NCBI RefSeq assembly: GCF_025854335.1
Contig: NZ_CP107716.1
Coordinates: 3,031,001 to 3,095,000 of the forward strand
Source of the DNA: Pelagibacterium flavum
Lineage (GTDB): Bacteria; Pseudomonadota; Alphaproteobacteria; Rhizobiales; Devosiaceae
Direction: 5' to 3'
DNA length: 64,000 nt
Below the pieces are notes generated by a model. The model did not search any database, had not been told where the DNA came from, and saw only the letters and a program-made list of their open reading frames with translations. Positions within the stretch are counted from its first letter, which is position 1. The number at the start of each line of letters is the position of its first letter. The position numbers and the translations under genes are program-made. Below are positions 26,434 through 35,813 of the stretch, in pieces.

Positions 26434-27540
26434 TCATTCGGTCACGCAGTGGTAGCTTGACGCTTCGTCGATGTCTCCGTCCCCATTATATCTGGGGAAT
26501 GCAGGATACTCACATACCGGGCGAGTCCGACCGCGCGTTTCGCTGTTGGTTCCATCGACCATGACAAGGCCGGAGGGCGGAATACCGTTTTCCACCCAGT
26601 TGTCGAGCGCGGTCAGCGTATCGATCTGCGGATTGAATGGGGCCCCCCAGTGGAATTCGCCAGGCTCCTGGATGTTGAATTCCAAAAGATCGAAATCTTC
26701 AGATGTATCGACAAAATTGGACATGAACTGGAACGCCCGATTAACGTGGTGTGCATTGGGGCCGGACGGCGGGGGTTGATGTACTCGGCCTGGGTGCCGA
26801 TGTTCATCACGACGCCTTCCAGGCTGTTGTAGCCTTTGTATTCCGACCATCCCCCGATTTCGCAGGGAAGCGTGTATCCGTTGTAATAGACATCGATAAC
26901 CCGGTCGATCTGTGTCTGGTTCAGGCAGTTTGCAGCGACCTGATCGGCGGGGCATCTGAGGTCTTCGACAATGGACGAGGATATTGCCCGACATTCCGCG
27001 GGGTTGCTGACGATCCCGTCTTCCGCACCGTCGAGCGGATCGCGCAGGGTAACCGCCCGTTCGGCGATCGTCTCGACGATTTCCAAAGGAAACCAACCTG
27101 CGGAATCATCGCTGTAGATGGCGTCGGCCAGGGCCACACCCCACAGGCGCAATCCCATGAAAAACGCTGTGGGATAGTATGTGATGACCCCATCAGAGGA
27201 CTCCGGCCAGCGGGTGGCGGCAGTCAGACCTTCGCGCCCCCCGGTTGACCCGCCGAGGAAATAGACGCGTTCGGGGGCCGTATCATAAGCCGTCTCCGCG
27301 AGAAGGCTCATCACGTCATAGGCCTTCTTGATATGGGCGTATCCGTAGTTGACCAGAGCCTCGTCATTGCGGGCAAATGCCGCGCCGCCCCCGGACTCCG
27401 GCGGATGACCGGAATCGTTGCCGAAGGTTACCCCTGGGCAAGAGAACTGGGCATGCCGGCCGGTCCGCGCAGCGGCACAGTCCTTGAAAAACCAGCGGAA
27501 GCAGCGCCTCTCCACCGCCGGCACCGAGCGCCATCACGAG
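26434..27540 (-). pseudogene. Tannase/feruloyl esterase family pseudogene
   Basis: Pieces of one tannase/feruloyl esterase-like protein lie in different frames. The nucleophile motif FLGGSTGGREGL and downstream region are in one frame (about 26780-27420). The C-terminal part ending TRPVCEYPAFPRYNGDGDID is in another, with the shift between about 26745 and 26800. Further upstream the frame breaks again near 27430 and the N-terminal signal and first domain are missing. The segment that should hold the catalytic Asp and His (usually an HGWADP...GMGHC-like stretch) is absent, so there is also an internal deletion. These esterases normally cleave gallate or ferulate esters. Not functional. Confidence 0.85.
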
Positions 27541-27753
27541 AGATCCCGCATTGCGGGATGATCGATCGATGTCGGGGCTTTCTGCGTATGCTCAGCGCTT
27601 CTCCTCAAAAGCGACCGGCCCCACAAATCTACTCGCGCAAGCTGTCGGGATGGTTTTTGTATCCATCCGCATGCAGTTCCAACATGCGCAATGATTGGAA
27701 CGGGCCTGGAGCCAGCCCTTCAAGAACGCTGCAAATGCAAAAGGAAAAAGCGG

Positions 27754-29088
27754 CTAACCCGGCGCGTTGATCGTCTTGTCGAGCTCCTCATCGACAGCTT
27801 TGGGGTTGTCGAGGGCGCGGGTGGCGGCTTCGTCGGGGCCGGTGATGAGGCGGGCGCCCTTGGCATAGGTCAGCCAGCTCCATAGCCAGTTGACCAAGAC
27901 GTTGATGCGATTGCGGAAGCCTACGAGATAGGCGATGTGGACGGCACCCCAGAGCATCCAGGCGGGAAAGCCTTTAACTTCGAGCTTGCCGAACTTGCCC
28001 ACAGCGGCGTAACGCCCAATGGTCGCCATGGTGCCCCAGTCCCGGTAGCGGAACGGGCCCTGTGGGCTTTGGCCCTGTTGCTGCCGAATTATGGCCTCGG
28101 CGACATACTGGCCCTGCTGCTTGGCAACAGGCGCGAGGGCGGGCAGTGGCTTGCCATCCTGATCTGCCACAGAGGCAGCGTCGCCGATGACGTAAACGCC
28201 GGGCAAATCGGGAACGGTGAGATCGGACGCGACGGAAACCGTGCCGTTCTTGTTGGTTTCCAGCCCCAGCCATTTGCCGACCGGTGTCGCCTCGACCCCT
28301 GCGCACCAGAAGATGTTGGATGTTTCAAAAAAATCTTCGCCGGCGAGAACACCATTTTCATCGATGCGTTTTACGGGGGAATTGGTGTGAACCTCCACCC
28401 CGAGATGAGCCAGTTTGCGCTCCGTATAGGCACCCAGATGGGCCGGATAGGCGTTGAGGAGAGTATCGACGGCCTCCACGAGGATTACGCGCGTATCGCG
28501 AGGATCAATATTGGTGAAATCCTTGGCCAGCGTGGCTTTCGCCAGATCAGCGAGCGCGCCGGCTGTTTCGACGCCGGTGGGGCCGCCGCCGATGACGACG
28601 AAGGTCATCAGGCGTTTGCGCAATTGCGGATTGTCGGTGGTTTCGGCCCGCTCGAACGCGAGAAGGACGCGGCGGCGGATGTTGAGGGCATCATCGATGG
28701 ATTTGAGTGCGGGGGCAAAGGGTCGCCATTGGTCCTCTTTGCCAAAATAAGTGAAGGATGAGCCGGTCGCCACAATCAGATGGCTGTAAGCGATTTCATC
28801 GCCACCAGCAGCACGAACGACGCGGCGGGTGGTATCGACCCCTTCAATCTCTTCCATGAGGATCTCGATCGCGCCGCCCTTACCAGGCGAAAGGACGGCT
28901 CTGATGGGCACGGCGATTTCTGCGGGCGACAGGGCAGCCGTTGCCACCTGATACAGCAGCGGCTGGAAAAGATGATGGTTGCGCTTGTCGATGATGGTGA
29001 ATGGCACCCCGGCACGGGCGAGAGTCTTGGCCGCACTCAAGCCCCCAAAGCCAGCGCCAACAATGACGACGCGTCCCTCATCTGTCAT
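27754..29088 (-). CDS. ndh: Type II NADH dehydrogenase
   Basis: 444 residues. Two dinucleotide folds are visible: VVIVGAGFGGLSAAKTL for FAD and FVVIGGGPTGVETAGAL for NADH. The NDH-2 motif near AAVKQQGQ appears here as APVAKQQGQYVAEAI. A C-terminal amphipathic and hydrophobic part (AWMLWGAVHIAYLVGFRNR onward) would dock it on the inner membrane. It passes electrons from NADH to quinone without pumping protons. Its start overlaps by one base (TGATG) the stop of a 54-residue membrane protein. Confidence 0.92.
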   Translation of the reverse strand: MTDEGRVVIVGAGFGGLSAAKTLARAGVPFTIIDKRNHHLFQPLLYQVATAALSPAEIAVPIRAVLSPGKGGAIEILMEEIEGVDTTRRVVRAAGGDEIAYSHLIVATGSSFTYFGKEDQWRPFAPALKSIDDALNIRRRVLLAFERAETTDNPQLRKRLMTFVVIGGGPTGVETAGALADLAKATLAKDFTNIDPRDTRVILVEAVDTLLNAYPAHLGAYTERKLAHLGVEVHTNSPVKRIDENGVLAGEDFFETSNIFWCAGVEATPVGKWLGLETNKNGTVSVASDLTVPDLPGVYVIGDAASVADQDGKPLPALAPVAKQQGQYVAEAIIRQQQGQSPQGPFRYRDWGTMATIGRYAAVGKFGKLEVKGFPAWMLWGAVHIAYLVGFRNRINVLVNWLWSWLTYAKGARLITGPDEAATRALDNPKAVDEELDKTINAPG

Positions 29089-29252
29089 CAGTCCTTGCTT
29101 TCATCCTTGTGATAGAGATCGTGCGCGGCATGCTCGGCTGCATCTTTCTGGCGCGGCGTGGCTTTGGACGATCTGATAGCGCCATAAGCGATGACAAGGC
29201 CGAGAATGACGGCGCCGCCCAGTACGGCGAACAGCCAGGGGAAGGATTCCAT
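29088..29252 (-). CDS. 54-residue membrane protein coupled to ndh
   Basis: The frame begins MESFPWLFAVLGGAVILGL, continues VIAYGAIRSS as one membrane helix, and ends in a charged tail (KDAAEHAAHDLYHKDESKD). A strong AAAGGAG site is seven bases upstream of the ATG at 29252. Its stop (29090-29088) shares one base with the ndh start, so translation is likely coupled. N-terminus outside, charged tail inside is the expected topology. It may stabilise or localise NDH-2, but this is inference from position; I know no named family. Confidence 0.7.
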   Translation of the reverse strand: MESFPWLFAVLGGAVILGLVIAYGAIRSSKATPRQKDAAEHAAHDLYHKDESKD

Positions 29253-29310
29253 TTCGTTCTCCTTTCGATTATGCGCCTTGAAAAGAGAACGCCCTGCACG
29301 CCGGGGAGTT

Positions 29311-29344
29311 GCAAAAACAAAGGGCCGGTCAGTGACCGGCCCTT
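29311..29344 (-). terminator. Intrinsic terminator of bioY
   Basis: On the minus strand AAGGGCCGGTCA and TGACCGGCCCTT (29344-29320) form a twelve-pair stem followed by TGTTTTTG. It lies 26 bases after the bioY stop. Confidence 0.85.
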
Positions 29345-29370
29345 CACGATTTCATCAGGTCTAGAGCGCC

Positions 29371-29985
29371 TTACTTGCGCTGAAGCAGGGACCAGCCACC
29401 AACGACGGTCATGGCAGCGAAGGCCATCTTGACGATGTCCCAGACGATGAAGGGCTGAACAGCAAGCTGGAAAGCTGAAACCAGGGCATTGGACTGATCG
29501 ATCCATGCAGCCTGGCCGGCCATGGTGAGCAGCCATGCGAACCCAAACATGAACATCACGATGTTACCGGCCAACATGGCGGTAAAGCCGGTAAAGACGT
29601 TGCGCATCGCGCCGCGGTCGGCCAGCCAGCCGATGATGGCGGCCATGACCAAAAAGCCGATCAGGAAGCCACCGGTGGGGCCGAAGAGGTAAGGAATTCC
29701 GGCAAAGGCGCCGGCAAAAACGGGAATGCCCACGGCGCCCTGTGCGAGATAGAGACCGACCGTGGCGGTTGCCATGCGGAAGCCAAACGCCCCCGCGATC
29801 AGCGCAATGGCCATGGATTGCAGCGTGACCGGCACTGGCCAGACCGGCACATTGACCTTGGCGGCCATGGTGATCAGCAGCGAGCCCAGGAATGCGACGG
29901 CAATCGCTGAAACGATGCGTGCAGCCTGCGACTTGGGCTGATAAAGACCGAGAAGCGTGTTCGAAGTGGCTAAAGTCGTGGCCAT
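29371..29985 (-). CDS. bioY: Biotin transporter substrate-binding subunit BioY
   Basis: 204 residues with about six membrane helices. Conserved BioY features include VPVTLQSMAIALIAGAFGFR and YLFGPTGGFLIGFL. BioY is the S component of an ECF biotin transporter; some alphaproteobacterial versions work without BioMN. No bioMN gene is adjacent. It is a single gene with its own terminator, divergent from an MBL-fold hydrolase with 67 bases between the starts. I did not recognise a BioR-type operator in that gap. Confidence 0.93.
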   Translation of the reverse strand: MATTLATSNTLLGLYQPKSQAARIVSAIAVAFLGSLLITMAAKVNVPVWPVPVTLQSMAIALIAGAFGFRMATATVGLYLAQGAVGIPVFAGAFAGIPYLFGPTGGFLIGFLVMAAIIGWLADRGAMRNVFTGFTAMLAGNIVMFMFGFAWLLTMAGQAAWIDQSNALVSAFQLAVQPFIVWDIVKMAFAAMTVVGGWSLLQRK

Positions 29986-30052
29986 AACTTGTCCCTTTGG
30001 GTTAAAGCCGAAGCAGAGACCATCGTTCTAACCACACACGGCACCGCGCGCA

Positions 30053-30973
30053 ATGCCCGCAAGTTCGGCCTCCCCACCCTATGACCGCGCATTCGACCCT
30101 CGCACCGGCGAAATGGTGGAGGTTGCACCCGGCATCGCGCGGATCACTGCACCCAATGCGAGCGCCTACACGTTTACCGGCACCAACAGTTTTCTGATCG
30201 GCGGCAATGAGATCGCGGTGCTCGATCCGGGCCCCGACGATGACGCTCATCTTCGCGCGCTACGCGCAGGGATCGGAGAGCGCAAGGTGGTGGCGGTAAT
30301 ACTGACCCACACCCACCGCGACCATAGCGGGCTGGCGCGGCGGCTGGCGGCGGAAACGGGAGCGCCATTATGGTCGAACGGGCCGCACAGGCTCTCGCGG
30401 CGGCTCAAGCCGCTGGAATTCAATCCCTTCGGGCGATCAGGTGATTTCAGGCTCAAGCCCGACAGGGTGTTGAACGATGGAGATGTGCTGGTCATTGACG
30501 GGATGAAGCTGCGCGTCGTCGCCACGCCCGGCCATTGCGCCAACCATATCGCCTTGGCCCTTGAGGGCCAGGATTTCGTGTTGATGGGCGATCATGTGAT
30601 GGGGTGGAACTCCACGGTGGTGGCCACGCCCGACGGGGATCTGGGCGATTATCTGACCTCGCTCGACAAAGTCATCGCCCTGCCCCAGACCCGGTATCTG
30701 CCCGGGCATGGGGGCGAAATTGCCGATGGACGTGCGTTTGCGCGGGCGCTCAAGGCACATCGGCTGATGCGGAACGGGCAATTGCTCGACGTGGTGCGGC
30801 GGGGCCCGACCACACTTTCGGCGGCGGCGCGTGCCGTCTATCCGGGCCTTGAAGGAAAGTTCGCGATGGCGGGAAAGCAAACGCTGCTCTCGCATGCCGA
30901 ATATCTGGCGGAGCGCGCGGAAATCGGGCTCCGGCGCACCCTATTGGGCGTCCGTCTCTTCCCCCGGCGCTAG
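30053..30973 (+). CDS. MBL-fold metallohydrolase (LACTB2-like)
   Basis: 306 residues. The zinc motif THTHRDHSG (HTHRDH at 86-91) is followed by the second and third ligand regions TPGHCANHIA, MGDHVMGW and LPGHGGEI. The C-terminal 60 residues look like the winged helix seen in LACTB2-type proteins. Substrate unknown; family members act as thioesterases or RNases. The 3' end overlaps the convergent DUF1499 gene by 33 bases. Confidence 0.85.
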   Translation: MPASSASPPYDRAFDPRTGEMVEVAPGIARITAPNASAYTFTGTNSFLIGGNEIAVLDPGPDDDAHLRALRAGIGERKVVAVILTHTHRDHSGLARRLAAETGAPLWSNGPHRLSRRLKPLEFNPFGRSGDFRLKPDRVLNDGDVLVIDGMKLRVVATPGHCANHIALALEGQDFVLMGDHVMGWNSTVVATPDGDLGDYLTSLDKVIALPQTRYLPGHGGEIADGRAFARALKAHRLMRNGQLLDVVRRGPTTLSAAARAVYPGLEGKFAMAGKQTLLSHAEYLAERAEIGLRRTLLGVRLFPRR

Positions 30974-31759
30974 CTCGGTCTGCGGCACTGGCAGTTGGTC
31001 TGGAACGGGCTGCGCCATATTGTTCTGAATATAGGTCGAAACCCTGTCATCGAGTGCGAGCAGAAACGCCTCAATGGCGCGACCGTTGTCGCCGAGGTCG
31101 TGATAGACCGGGTGGAGCGAGGCGGCCCGCAGATCGATCAGCGCGCCTATGGGATTGGGCGCCACGCGGAAGGCGATCTCGTTTTCAAACCCAAGCAGGG
31201 AATGACGCAGCGCATTGAGCTGACCGGTGCTGGTTTCAGTCGGCGGCGTCGATGACAGGATTTCCCAACCGTTTGCGCGGGCCAGCGACTGGCCGAGCGA
31301 AAACAGGGTTTCAGGGGGCAACTGGTAAATGCGGGTGATGAGGTTGGGAAAGCTGGCCAGCACCGTTTCCGAATCGATTTCGGATTCATTGGGCCGCGCT
31401 TCGACCAATTGGGGGGGATCGACCAGGGCTGTGGTTACATCGGCCGTCGAGGGATAGATCTCGCTCAGGGTCAGCGCCATTCCGGCGGGCGCCAGACACA
31501 CAAGGCCAAGAAAAAAGCCGACGCTGGCCGGGCCCCACCCCCTATCGCCGGTAAACCAGAGCCGGACATAGGCAGCAATGCCGATCAGAAAGGCCAAGGC
31601 GCCGCAGACCGTGCCGATCGCCAGGCTGATTTCGAACACGTCGGCGGTGATCTGACCGAAATAATGCAGCCCGGCCGAAATGAGAATCAATGCGGCGGCA
31701 AACAGTGCCAGCCTTCGCGCCCAGATCGCCAGTTTCGAGGTGCGGACGAGGATGCGCAT
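30941..31759 (-). CDS. Membrane protein with DUF1499 domain
   Basis: 272 residues from the ATG at 31759, four bases after the pdxH stop. Three membrane helices (about 13-30, 40-62 and 75-97) precede a soluble domain matching DUF1499 (LGQSLARANGWEILSSTPP ... FENEIAFRVAP ... IDLRAASLHPVYHDLG). DUF1499 proteins are of unknown function. Operon with pdxH. A longer open frame upstream lies inside pdxH and is rejected. Confidence 0.75.
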   Translation of the reverse strand: MRILVRTSKLAIWARRLALFAAALILISAGLHYFGQITADVFEISLAIGTVCGALAFLIGIAAYVRLWFTGDRGWGPASVGFFLGLVCLAPAGMALTLSEIYPSTADVTTALVDPPQLVEARPNESEIDSETVLASFPNLITRIYQLPPETLFSLGQSLARANGWEILSSTPPTETSTGQLNALRHSLLGFENEIAFRVAPNPIGALIDLRAASLHPVYHDLGDNGRAIEAFLLALDDRVSTYIQNNMAQPVPDQLPVPQTELAPGEETDAQ

Positions 31760-31763
31760 GGAC

Positions 31764-32405
31764 TTACGGATAAAGCCGGGTGCGCGACCAGCCCGTGCTG
31801 AGATCGGGGCGTGTGAACAGCACCCGGTCATGGAGCCGGAAGGCGCCATCTTTCCAGAATTCGATCTCAAGCGGCTGGATCCGGAAACCAGACCAATGGG
31901 CCGGGCGCCCGATTTCACCATCGGCAAACTGTTCGGTCAGCGCCTCGACGCGCTCGACAAGCGCGTTGCGGCTTTGAAGCGGGCGGGACTGGTCCGACGC
32001 GTGGGCGCCAATGCGTGACTGGGCCGGGCGCGAAGCAAAGTAGGCATCAGCCTCCGCCTGGCTCACCGGTTCGACCGGACCGCGCACACGAACCTGGCGG
32101 CGCAGGCTTTTCCAGTGAAACAGCAACGCGGCCATGGGGTGGGCAAGCAGCTGGCGACCCTTTGCCGATTCGAAATTGGTGAAAAAGACAAAACCCTCGT
32201 GAGAATAGCCGTTGAGGAGCACCATGCGAAGATCGGGCATGCCGTTCTGATCCACGCTGGCAACCGCCATGGCATTGGGATCGTTGGGCTCAGTCTCACG
32301 GGCCTCTTCGAGCCAATGGGGAAAGAGTTCGAGAGGATCGATAGTGCCATCATAGGCATCGTCGAACAGCAGATCAGTGAGCGAAGCCGTCACGGCAAAA
32401 TCCAT
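31764..32405 (-). CDS. pdxH: Pyridoxine/pyridoxamine 5'-phosphate oxidase
   Basis: 213 residues. FMN-binding segments [20 protein letters not shown] and [20 protein letters not shown], and the C-terminal PdxH signature ending WSRTRLYP are all present. It oxidises PNP or PMP to pyridoxal 5'-phosphate with FMN and oxygen. PLP enzymes in this window that depend on the product include Kbl. First gene of a two-gene unit with the DUF1499 protein; divergent from the DnaJ gene. Confidence 0.95.
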   Translation of the reverse strand: MDFAVTASLTDLLFDDAYDGTIDPLELFPHWLEEARETEPNDPNAMAVASVDQNGMPDLRMVLLNGYSHEGFVFFTNFESAKGRQLLAHPMAALLFHWKSLRRQVRVRGPVEPVSQAEADAYFASRPAQSRIGAHASDQSRPLQSRNALVERVEALTEQFADGEIGRPAHWSGFRIQPLEIEFWKDGAFRLHDRVLFTRPDLSTGWSRTRLYP

Positions 32406-32544
32406 CCCGTCTGGACATTATGGGGGGCCGTGGCCATATAGAACGCAAAGCTGCGGTGCTTCAATGCCCGCAAATCGTGGATCGAAAGGACGTGGCGCTG
32501 CCGGACGACAAGCCGGAGCGCCCTTTCAAGGTGTAACAAAGCGA

Positions 32545-33513
32545 ATGCGCGACCCCTATACAGTGCTCGGAGTGTCAAAGAGCGCCAGCGAAAAGGAGAT
32601 CAAGAGCGCCTACCGCAAGCTGGCCAAAACCTATCATCCGGACCAGAACCCGAACGACAAGAAGGCGCACGAGAAATTCGCCGAGGCGACGGCGGCCTAC
32701 GACCTGCTTTCGGACAAGACCAAGCGGGGACAATATGACCGCGGGGAGATCGATGCCGACGGCAATCCCAAATTCGCCGGGTTCGGCGGATTCGACCCGT
32801 CGGGAATGCGCGGCGGACGCCCCGGCGCGGGCGCCGGAGCGGGCGGGTTCAACGCCGAGGATATTCTCAAGGAATTCATGAGCGGATTTGGCGGCACGCG
32901 ACGTGGCCCGGCGGGTGGGAATCCGTTCGGCGCGGGCGCGGGCGCGGGCAGCGCCAGTTGGGATCCGTTTACCGGCGCAACGACCGGCGCTGCCGGATCG
33001 GCCAAGGGCGAGGACGTTGTGGTCAATCTGGCCGTGTCGCTGGAAGACGCCCATAAGGGCGGCTCGGTCCCTGTTACCCTGCCCTCGGGCAAGACGGTAT
33101 CGGTCAAGCTCCCCTCACCGCTCGAAGAGGGCCAGCAGGTGCGGCTGCGTGGCCAGGGCAGGCCTTCGCCGCTTACCGGGCAGCCCGGCGATGCGCTGGT
33201 GACGGTCAAATTTGCCAGGCACAAGCAGTTCCGCAAGGACGGCCATGATCTGCGCGTTGATGTGCCGATTACGCTCTATGAGGCCGTTCTGGGCGCCAAG
33301 GTGCGCGTGCCGACACTGGATGGGGCCGTGGAACTCAATCTGCCGCCGGGACCCGATACGGCAAAGGCCATGCGGCTCAAAGGCAAGGGGTTGTTCGGCA
33401 AGGGCGATCTCTACGTCAATCTGCGGATCGTTCTGCCCAAGGGCGGCGACCCGGACCTCGAGAGCCTGATGCGGTTCTGGAAGGATCAAAAGCCCTACAA
33501 GGTGAGAGACTAG
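32545..33513 (+). CDS. DnaJ family chaperone (CbpA/DjlA-less class B type)
   Basis: 322 residues from the ATG at 32545. J domain at 1-67 with HPD at 31-33 (KTYHPDQNPND), then a Gly/Ala-rich linker (about 75-155), then the DnaJ C-terminal substrate domains (EDVVVNLAVSLEDAHKGG; GDLYVNLRIVLPKGGDP). There is no Cys-rich zinc finger, so this is a class B J-protein like CbpA, working with DnaK to fold or sort clients. A nested hairpin at 33513-33551 follows. Confidence 0.88.
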   Translation: MRDPYTVLGVSKSASEKEIKSAYRKLAKTYHPDQNPNDKKAHEKFAEATAAYDLLSDKTKRGQYDRGEIDADGNPKFAGFGGFDPSGMRGGRPGAGAGAGGFNAEDILKEFMSGFGGTRRGPAGGNPFGAGAGAGSASWDPFTGATTGAAGSAKGEDVVVNLAVSLEDAHKGGSVPVTLPSGKTVSVKLPSPLEEGQQVRLRGQGRPSPLTGQPGDALVTVKFARHKQFRKDGHDLRVDVPITLYEAVLGAKVRVPTLDGAVELNLPPGPDTAKAMRLKGKGLFGKGDLYVNLRIVLPKGGDPDLESLMRFWKDQKPYKVRD

Positions 33514-33551
33514 AGCATTTTTTGCGCTTCTTTGAAGCGCTTCAATTGCTC
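33513..33551. terminator. Nested-stem bidirectional terminator
   Basis: GAGCA (33513) pairs with TGCTC (33551) outside GCGCTTC (33524-33530) and GAAGCGC (33534-33540). T-rich TTTTTT (33518-33523) lies between the arms. It sits between the convergent DnaJ and Sua5 genes. Confidence 0.55.
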
Positions 33552-33574
33552 CAGGTCTTTGCTTTGTCGCGCGA

Positions 33575-34525
33575 TCAGGTGCGCGGCGCTGCCGCCCTTT
33601 CAAGCCGATCGTTGATTGCTTCCCCCAACCCATCATGGGGGATGGGAGCAACGGCGATGGCCTTTGTGCCTTCGCTATCGAGGCAAGCCAGGTGGGAAAA
33701 CAGGTTTCGTGCCGCCTCACGCAGATCGCGGGAGGGCGACAGGTTCAACATCGGTCCCGAGAAGCCCTTTGGTTCGCTCCCGAAAGCGAGATAAGCCTCG
33801 TTGCGTTGGGGCGTGGCGGCGTTGAGCCTGAGAGCTGCGTTTGGGGCGTAGTGGCTTTTGAGCATTCCCGGTGCGGTGATGGCAGCATTTGGGGCGGCGA
33901 TCGCGATGGGGTACCCGAGGACGGTTTCGATGTCCTGCCGCGCAAGGGCACCGGCGCGCAACTGGGTGACCGTATCGTCGGTGACGGCGACGATCGTGGA
34001 TTCCAAACCGCTTTGGCAGGGGCCGCCGCCGAGAACCGGAACCGCACCGACAAAGGCTGTGCGGACATGGTCGGCCGTGGTGGGTGAGAGTTTGCCCGAC
34101 GGGTTGGCCGACGGAGCGGCAACGGGACGGCCGAGGGCGGCGATCAAATCGCGGGCCATGGGATGGGCCGGCACACGCAGGCCGACCGTATCGAGCCCGG
34201 CCGTAACGAGATCGGAAAGACCTGCGTCGGGTTTGAGGGGAACAACCAGGGTCAATGGACCAGGCCAGAAGGCGTCGGCCAGACGGAGGGCGAGTGGGGG
34301 AAAGTCGCCGAAGCGCTCGGCCATTGCCCTATCGGCGCAGTGGGAAATGAGGGGATTGAAGCGCGGGCGGCCCTTGGTTTCATAGATTTTGAGGACAGCA
34401 TCTGAATTGGTGGCGTCAGCGCCAAGGCCATAGACCGTCTCTGTCGCAAAGGCGCACAACTCGCCCCTGTCAAGCAAGGCTGCGGCTTCGGCAACGGTCT
34501 GGGGATCGGTGGGTGCTGGCTTCAT
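33575..34525 (-). CDS. Sua5-type threonylcarbamoyl-AMP synthase
   Basis: 316 residues from the ATG at 34525. The YrdC-like catalytic domain (1-200) has TETVYGLGADATNSDAV, the KxRxxxNPL motif (KGRPRFNPLISH) and PSANPSGKLSPT. A C-terminal Sua5 domain (to 316) includes SHYAPNAALRL, so it is Sua5 rather than the short TsaC. It makes threonylcarbamoyl-adenylate from Thr, bicarbonate and ATP for t6A37 of ANN-decoding tRNAs. Divergent from the histone deacetylase-like gene. Confidence 0.92.
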   Translation of the reverse strand: MKPAPTDPQTVAEAAALLDRGELCAFATETVYGLGADATNSDAVLKIYETKGRPRFNPLISHCADRAMAERFGDFPPLALRLADAFWPGPLTLVVPLKPDAGLSDLVTAGLDTVGLRVPAHPMARDLIAALGRPVAAPSANPSGKLSPTTADHVRTAFVGAVPVLGGGPCQSGLESTIVAVTDDTVTQLRAGALARQDIETVLGYPIAIAAPNAAITAPGMLKSHYAPNAALRLNAATPQRNEAYLAFGSEPKGFSGPMLNLSPSRDLREAARNLFSHLACLDSEGTKAIAVAPIPHDGLGEAINDRLERAAAPRT

Positions 34526-34597
34526 CGACGTTGTTTGACAAGCGCCCGGTGCCGCGTCAAGAAGAGGTGACAGCCGAGGCCTAAGATCGGGACCTAG

Positions 34598-35548
34598 ATG
34601 ACGACCCTTCTCATCAGCCAGACAAACGGGTCTGCGCATGCGACACCGAGCGGCCACGTCGAGCGACAGGAGCGGATTGAAGCTGCGGCCAAGGCATTGT
34701 CGCATCCTCGCTTCGGGGCATTGACCCGCGAGATGGCCGGGCCGGGCGATCTTGAGCTGGCCGAACTGGTCCACAGCCGAAAGGTCATGGATACGATTCG
34801 TGCCACGCGGCCGGCCGAAGGGATCGGGCAGATCGATCCCGATACATTCGTCTCCTCACGCAGTCTTGAAGCGGCGGCGACTGCGCTGGGCGGGGTGTTG
34901 CGGGGTGTTGAGGCGGTTATTCTGGGCGAGGCGCATAATGCGTTCGTGCTGGCGCGCCCGCCGGGGCACCATGCCGAGCGCGACCGCTCGATGGGGTTCT
35001 GCCTCGTAAACACAATCGCCATCGCCGCACGGCAGGCGCAGCGGCTCCACGGCGCCGAGCGTGTGGCAATCATCGATTTCGACGTGCATCACGGCAATGG
35101 CACGCAGGACATTTTTGCCGACGATCCCTCGGTTTTTTACGCTTCGTCGCACCAGATGCCGCTCTATCCGGGGACCGGCGCGCCGCACGAAGACGGTGTC
35201 GGCAATATCGTCAATGCCGCACTACCAGCCGGCAGCGGCGGCGCCGAAATGCGGGTGGTTTACAAGGAGCAGATATTGCCGGCGCTCGATAATTTCGCGC
35301 CGGACCTCATCCTTGTATCGGCCGGGTTCGACGCAGAGCGGCGTGATCCGCTGGCGCAGCTCGAATGGGTGGGCTCCGATTTCGCCTGGCTCACGGGAAA
35401 GTTGATGGACATTGCCGAGAAGCGCTGCTCAAACCGTTTGGTCTCGATGCTCGAAGGCGGCTACGATCTTGGCGGGCTTGCCTCAGGGGTATCGGCGCAT
35501 GTAGGCATGCTGCTGACCGGCGAAGCCGGACCCGAATACGACGATTAA
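34598..35548 (+). CDS. Histone deacetylase-like (acetoin utilisation/APAH type) enzyme
   Basis: 316 residues. Zinc and charge-relay residues lie in [34 protein letters not shown] and [14 protein letters not shown]. Bacterial members deacetylate acetylpolyamines or small amides; protein deacetylation is not implied. It is followed by xseB (16 bases), SCO and tlyA on the same strand, an operon-like run. Confidence 0.9.
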   Translation: MTTLLISQTNGSAHATPSGHVERQERIEAAAKALSHPRFGALTREMAGPGDLELAELVHSRKVMDTIRATRPAEGIGQIDPDTFVSSRSLEAAATALGGVLRGVEAVILGEAHNAFVLARPPGHHAERDRSMGFCLVNTIAIAARQAQRLHGAERVAIIDFDVHHGNGTQDIFADDPSVFYASSHQMPLYPGTGAPHEDGVGNIVNAALPAGSGGAEMRVVYKEQILPALDNFAPDLILVSAGFDAERRDPLAQLEWVGSDFAWLTGKLMDIAEKRCSNRLVSMLEGGYDLGGLASGVSAHVGMLLTGEAGPEYDD

Positions 35549-35564
35549 AGACAAAGGGGCAGTT

Positions 35565-35798
35565 ATGACCGAGATCGCCGAAATGAGCTTTGAAGCGGCG
35601 CTGGACGAACTTGAAAAGATCGTTGCGCAGCTCGAAGGCGGCAAGGCGCCCCTGCAGGAATCGATTGCGATTTATGAGCGCGGCGAAGCGCTCAAGCGCC
35701 ATTGCGAAGCCCTGCTCAAGCAGGCCGAAGCGCGGATCGAAAAGATCACGCTGGCCAAGGACGGCACGCCCGTCGGCGTCGAGCCGCTGGATCAATAG
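35565..35798 (+). CDS. xseB: Exodeoxyribonuclease VII small subunit
   Basis: 77 residues, typical length. It has the XseB pattern [27 protein letters not shown] with a helical C-terminus carrying [12 protein letters not shown]. With XseA it degrades single-stranded DNA. AAAGGGG lies eight bases upstream of the ATG. Confidence 0.93.
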   Translation: MTEIAEMSFEAALDELEKIVAQLEGGKAPLQESIAIYERGEALKRHCEALLKQAEARIEKITLAKDGTPVGVEPLDQ

Positions 35799-35813
35799 GT
35801 CAGGAATTTCGCA

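Noticed and set aside
25837-27540. Genomic island bounded by tRNA genes
   Set aside because: No integrase and no second copy of a tRNA 3' end was seen; only a pseudogene and a small frame are present.
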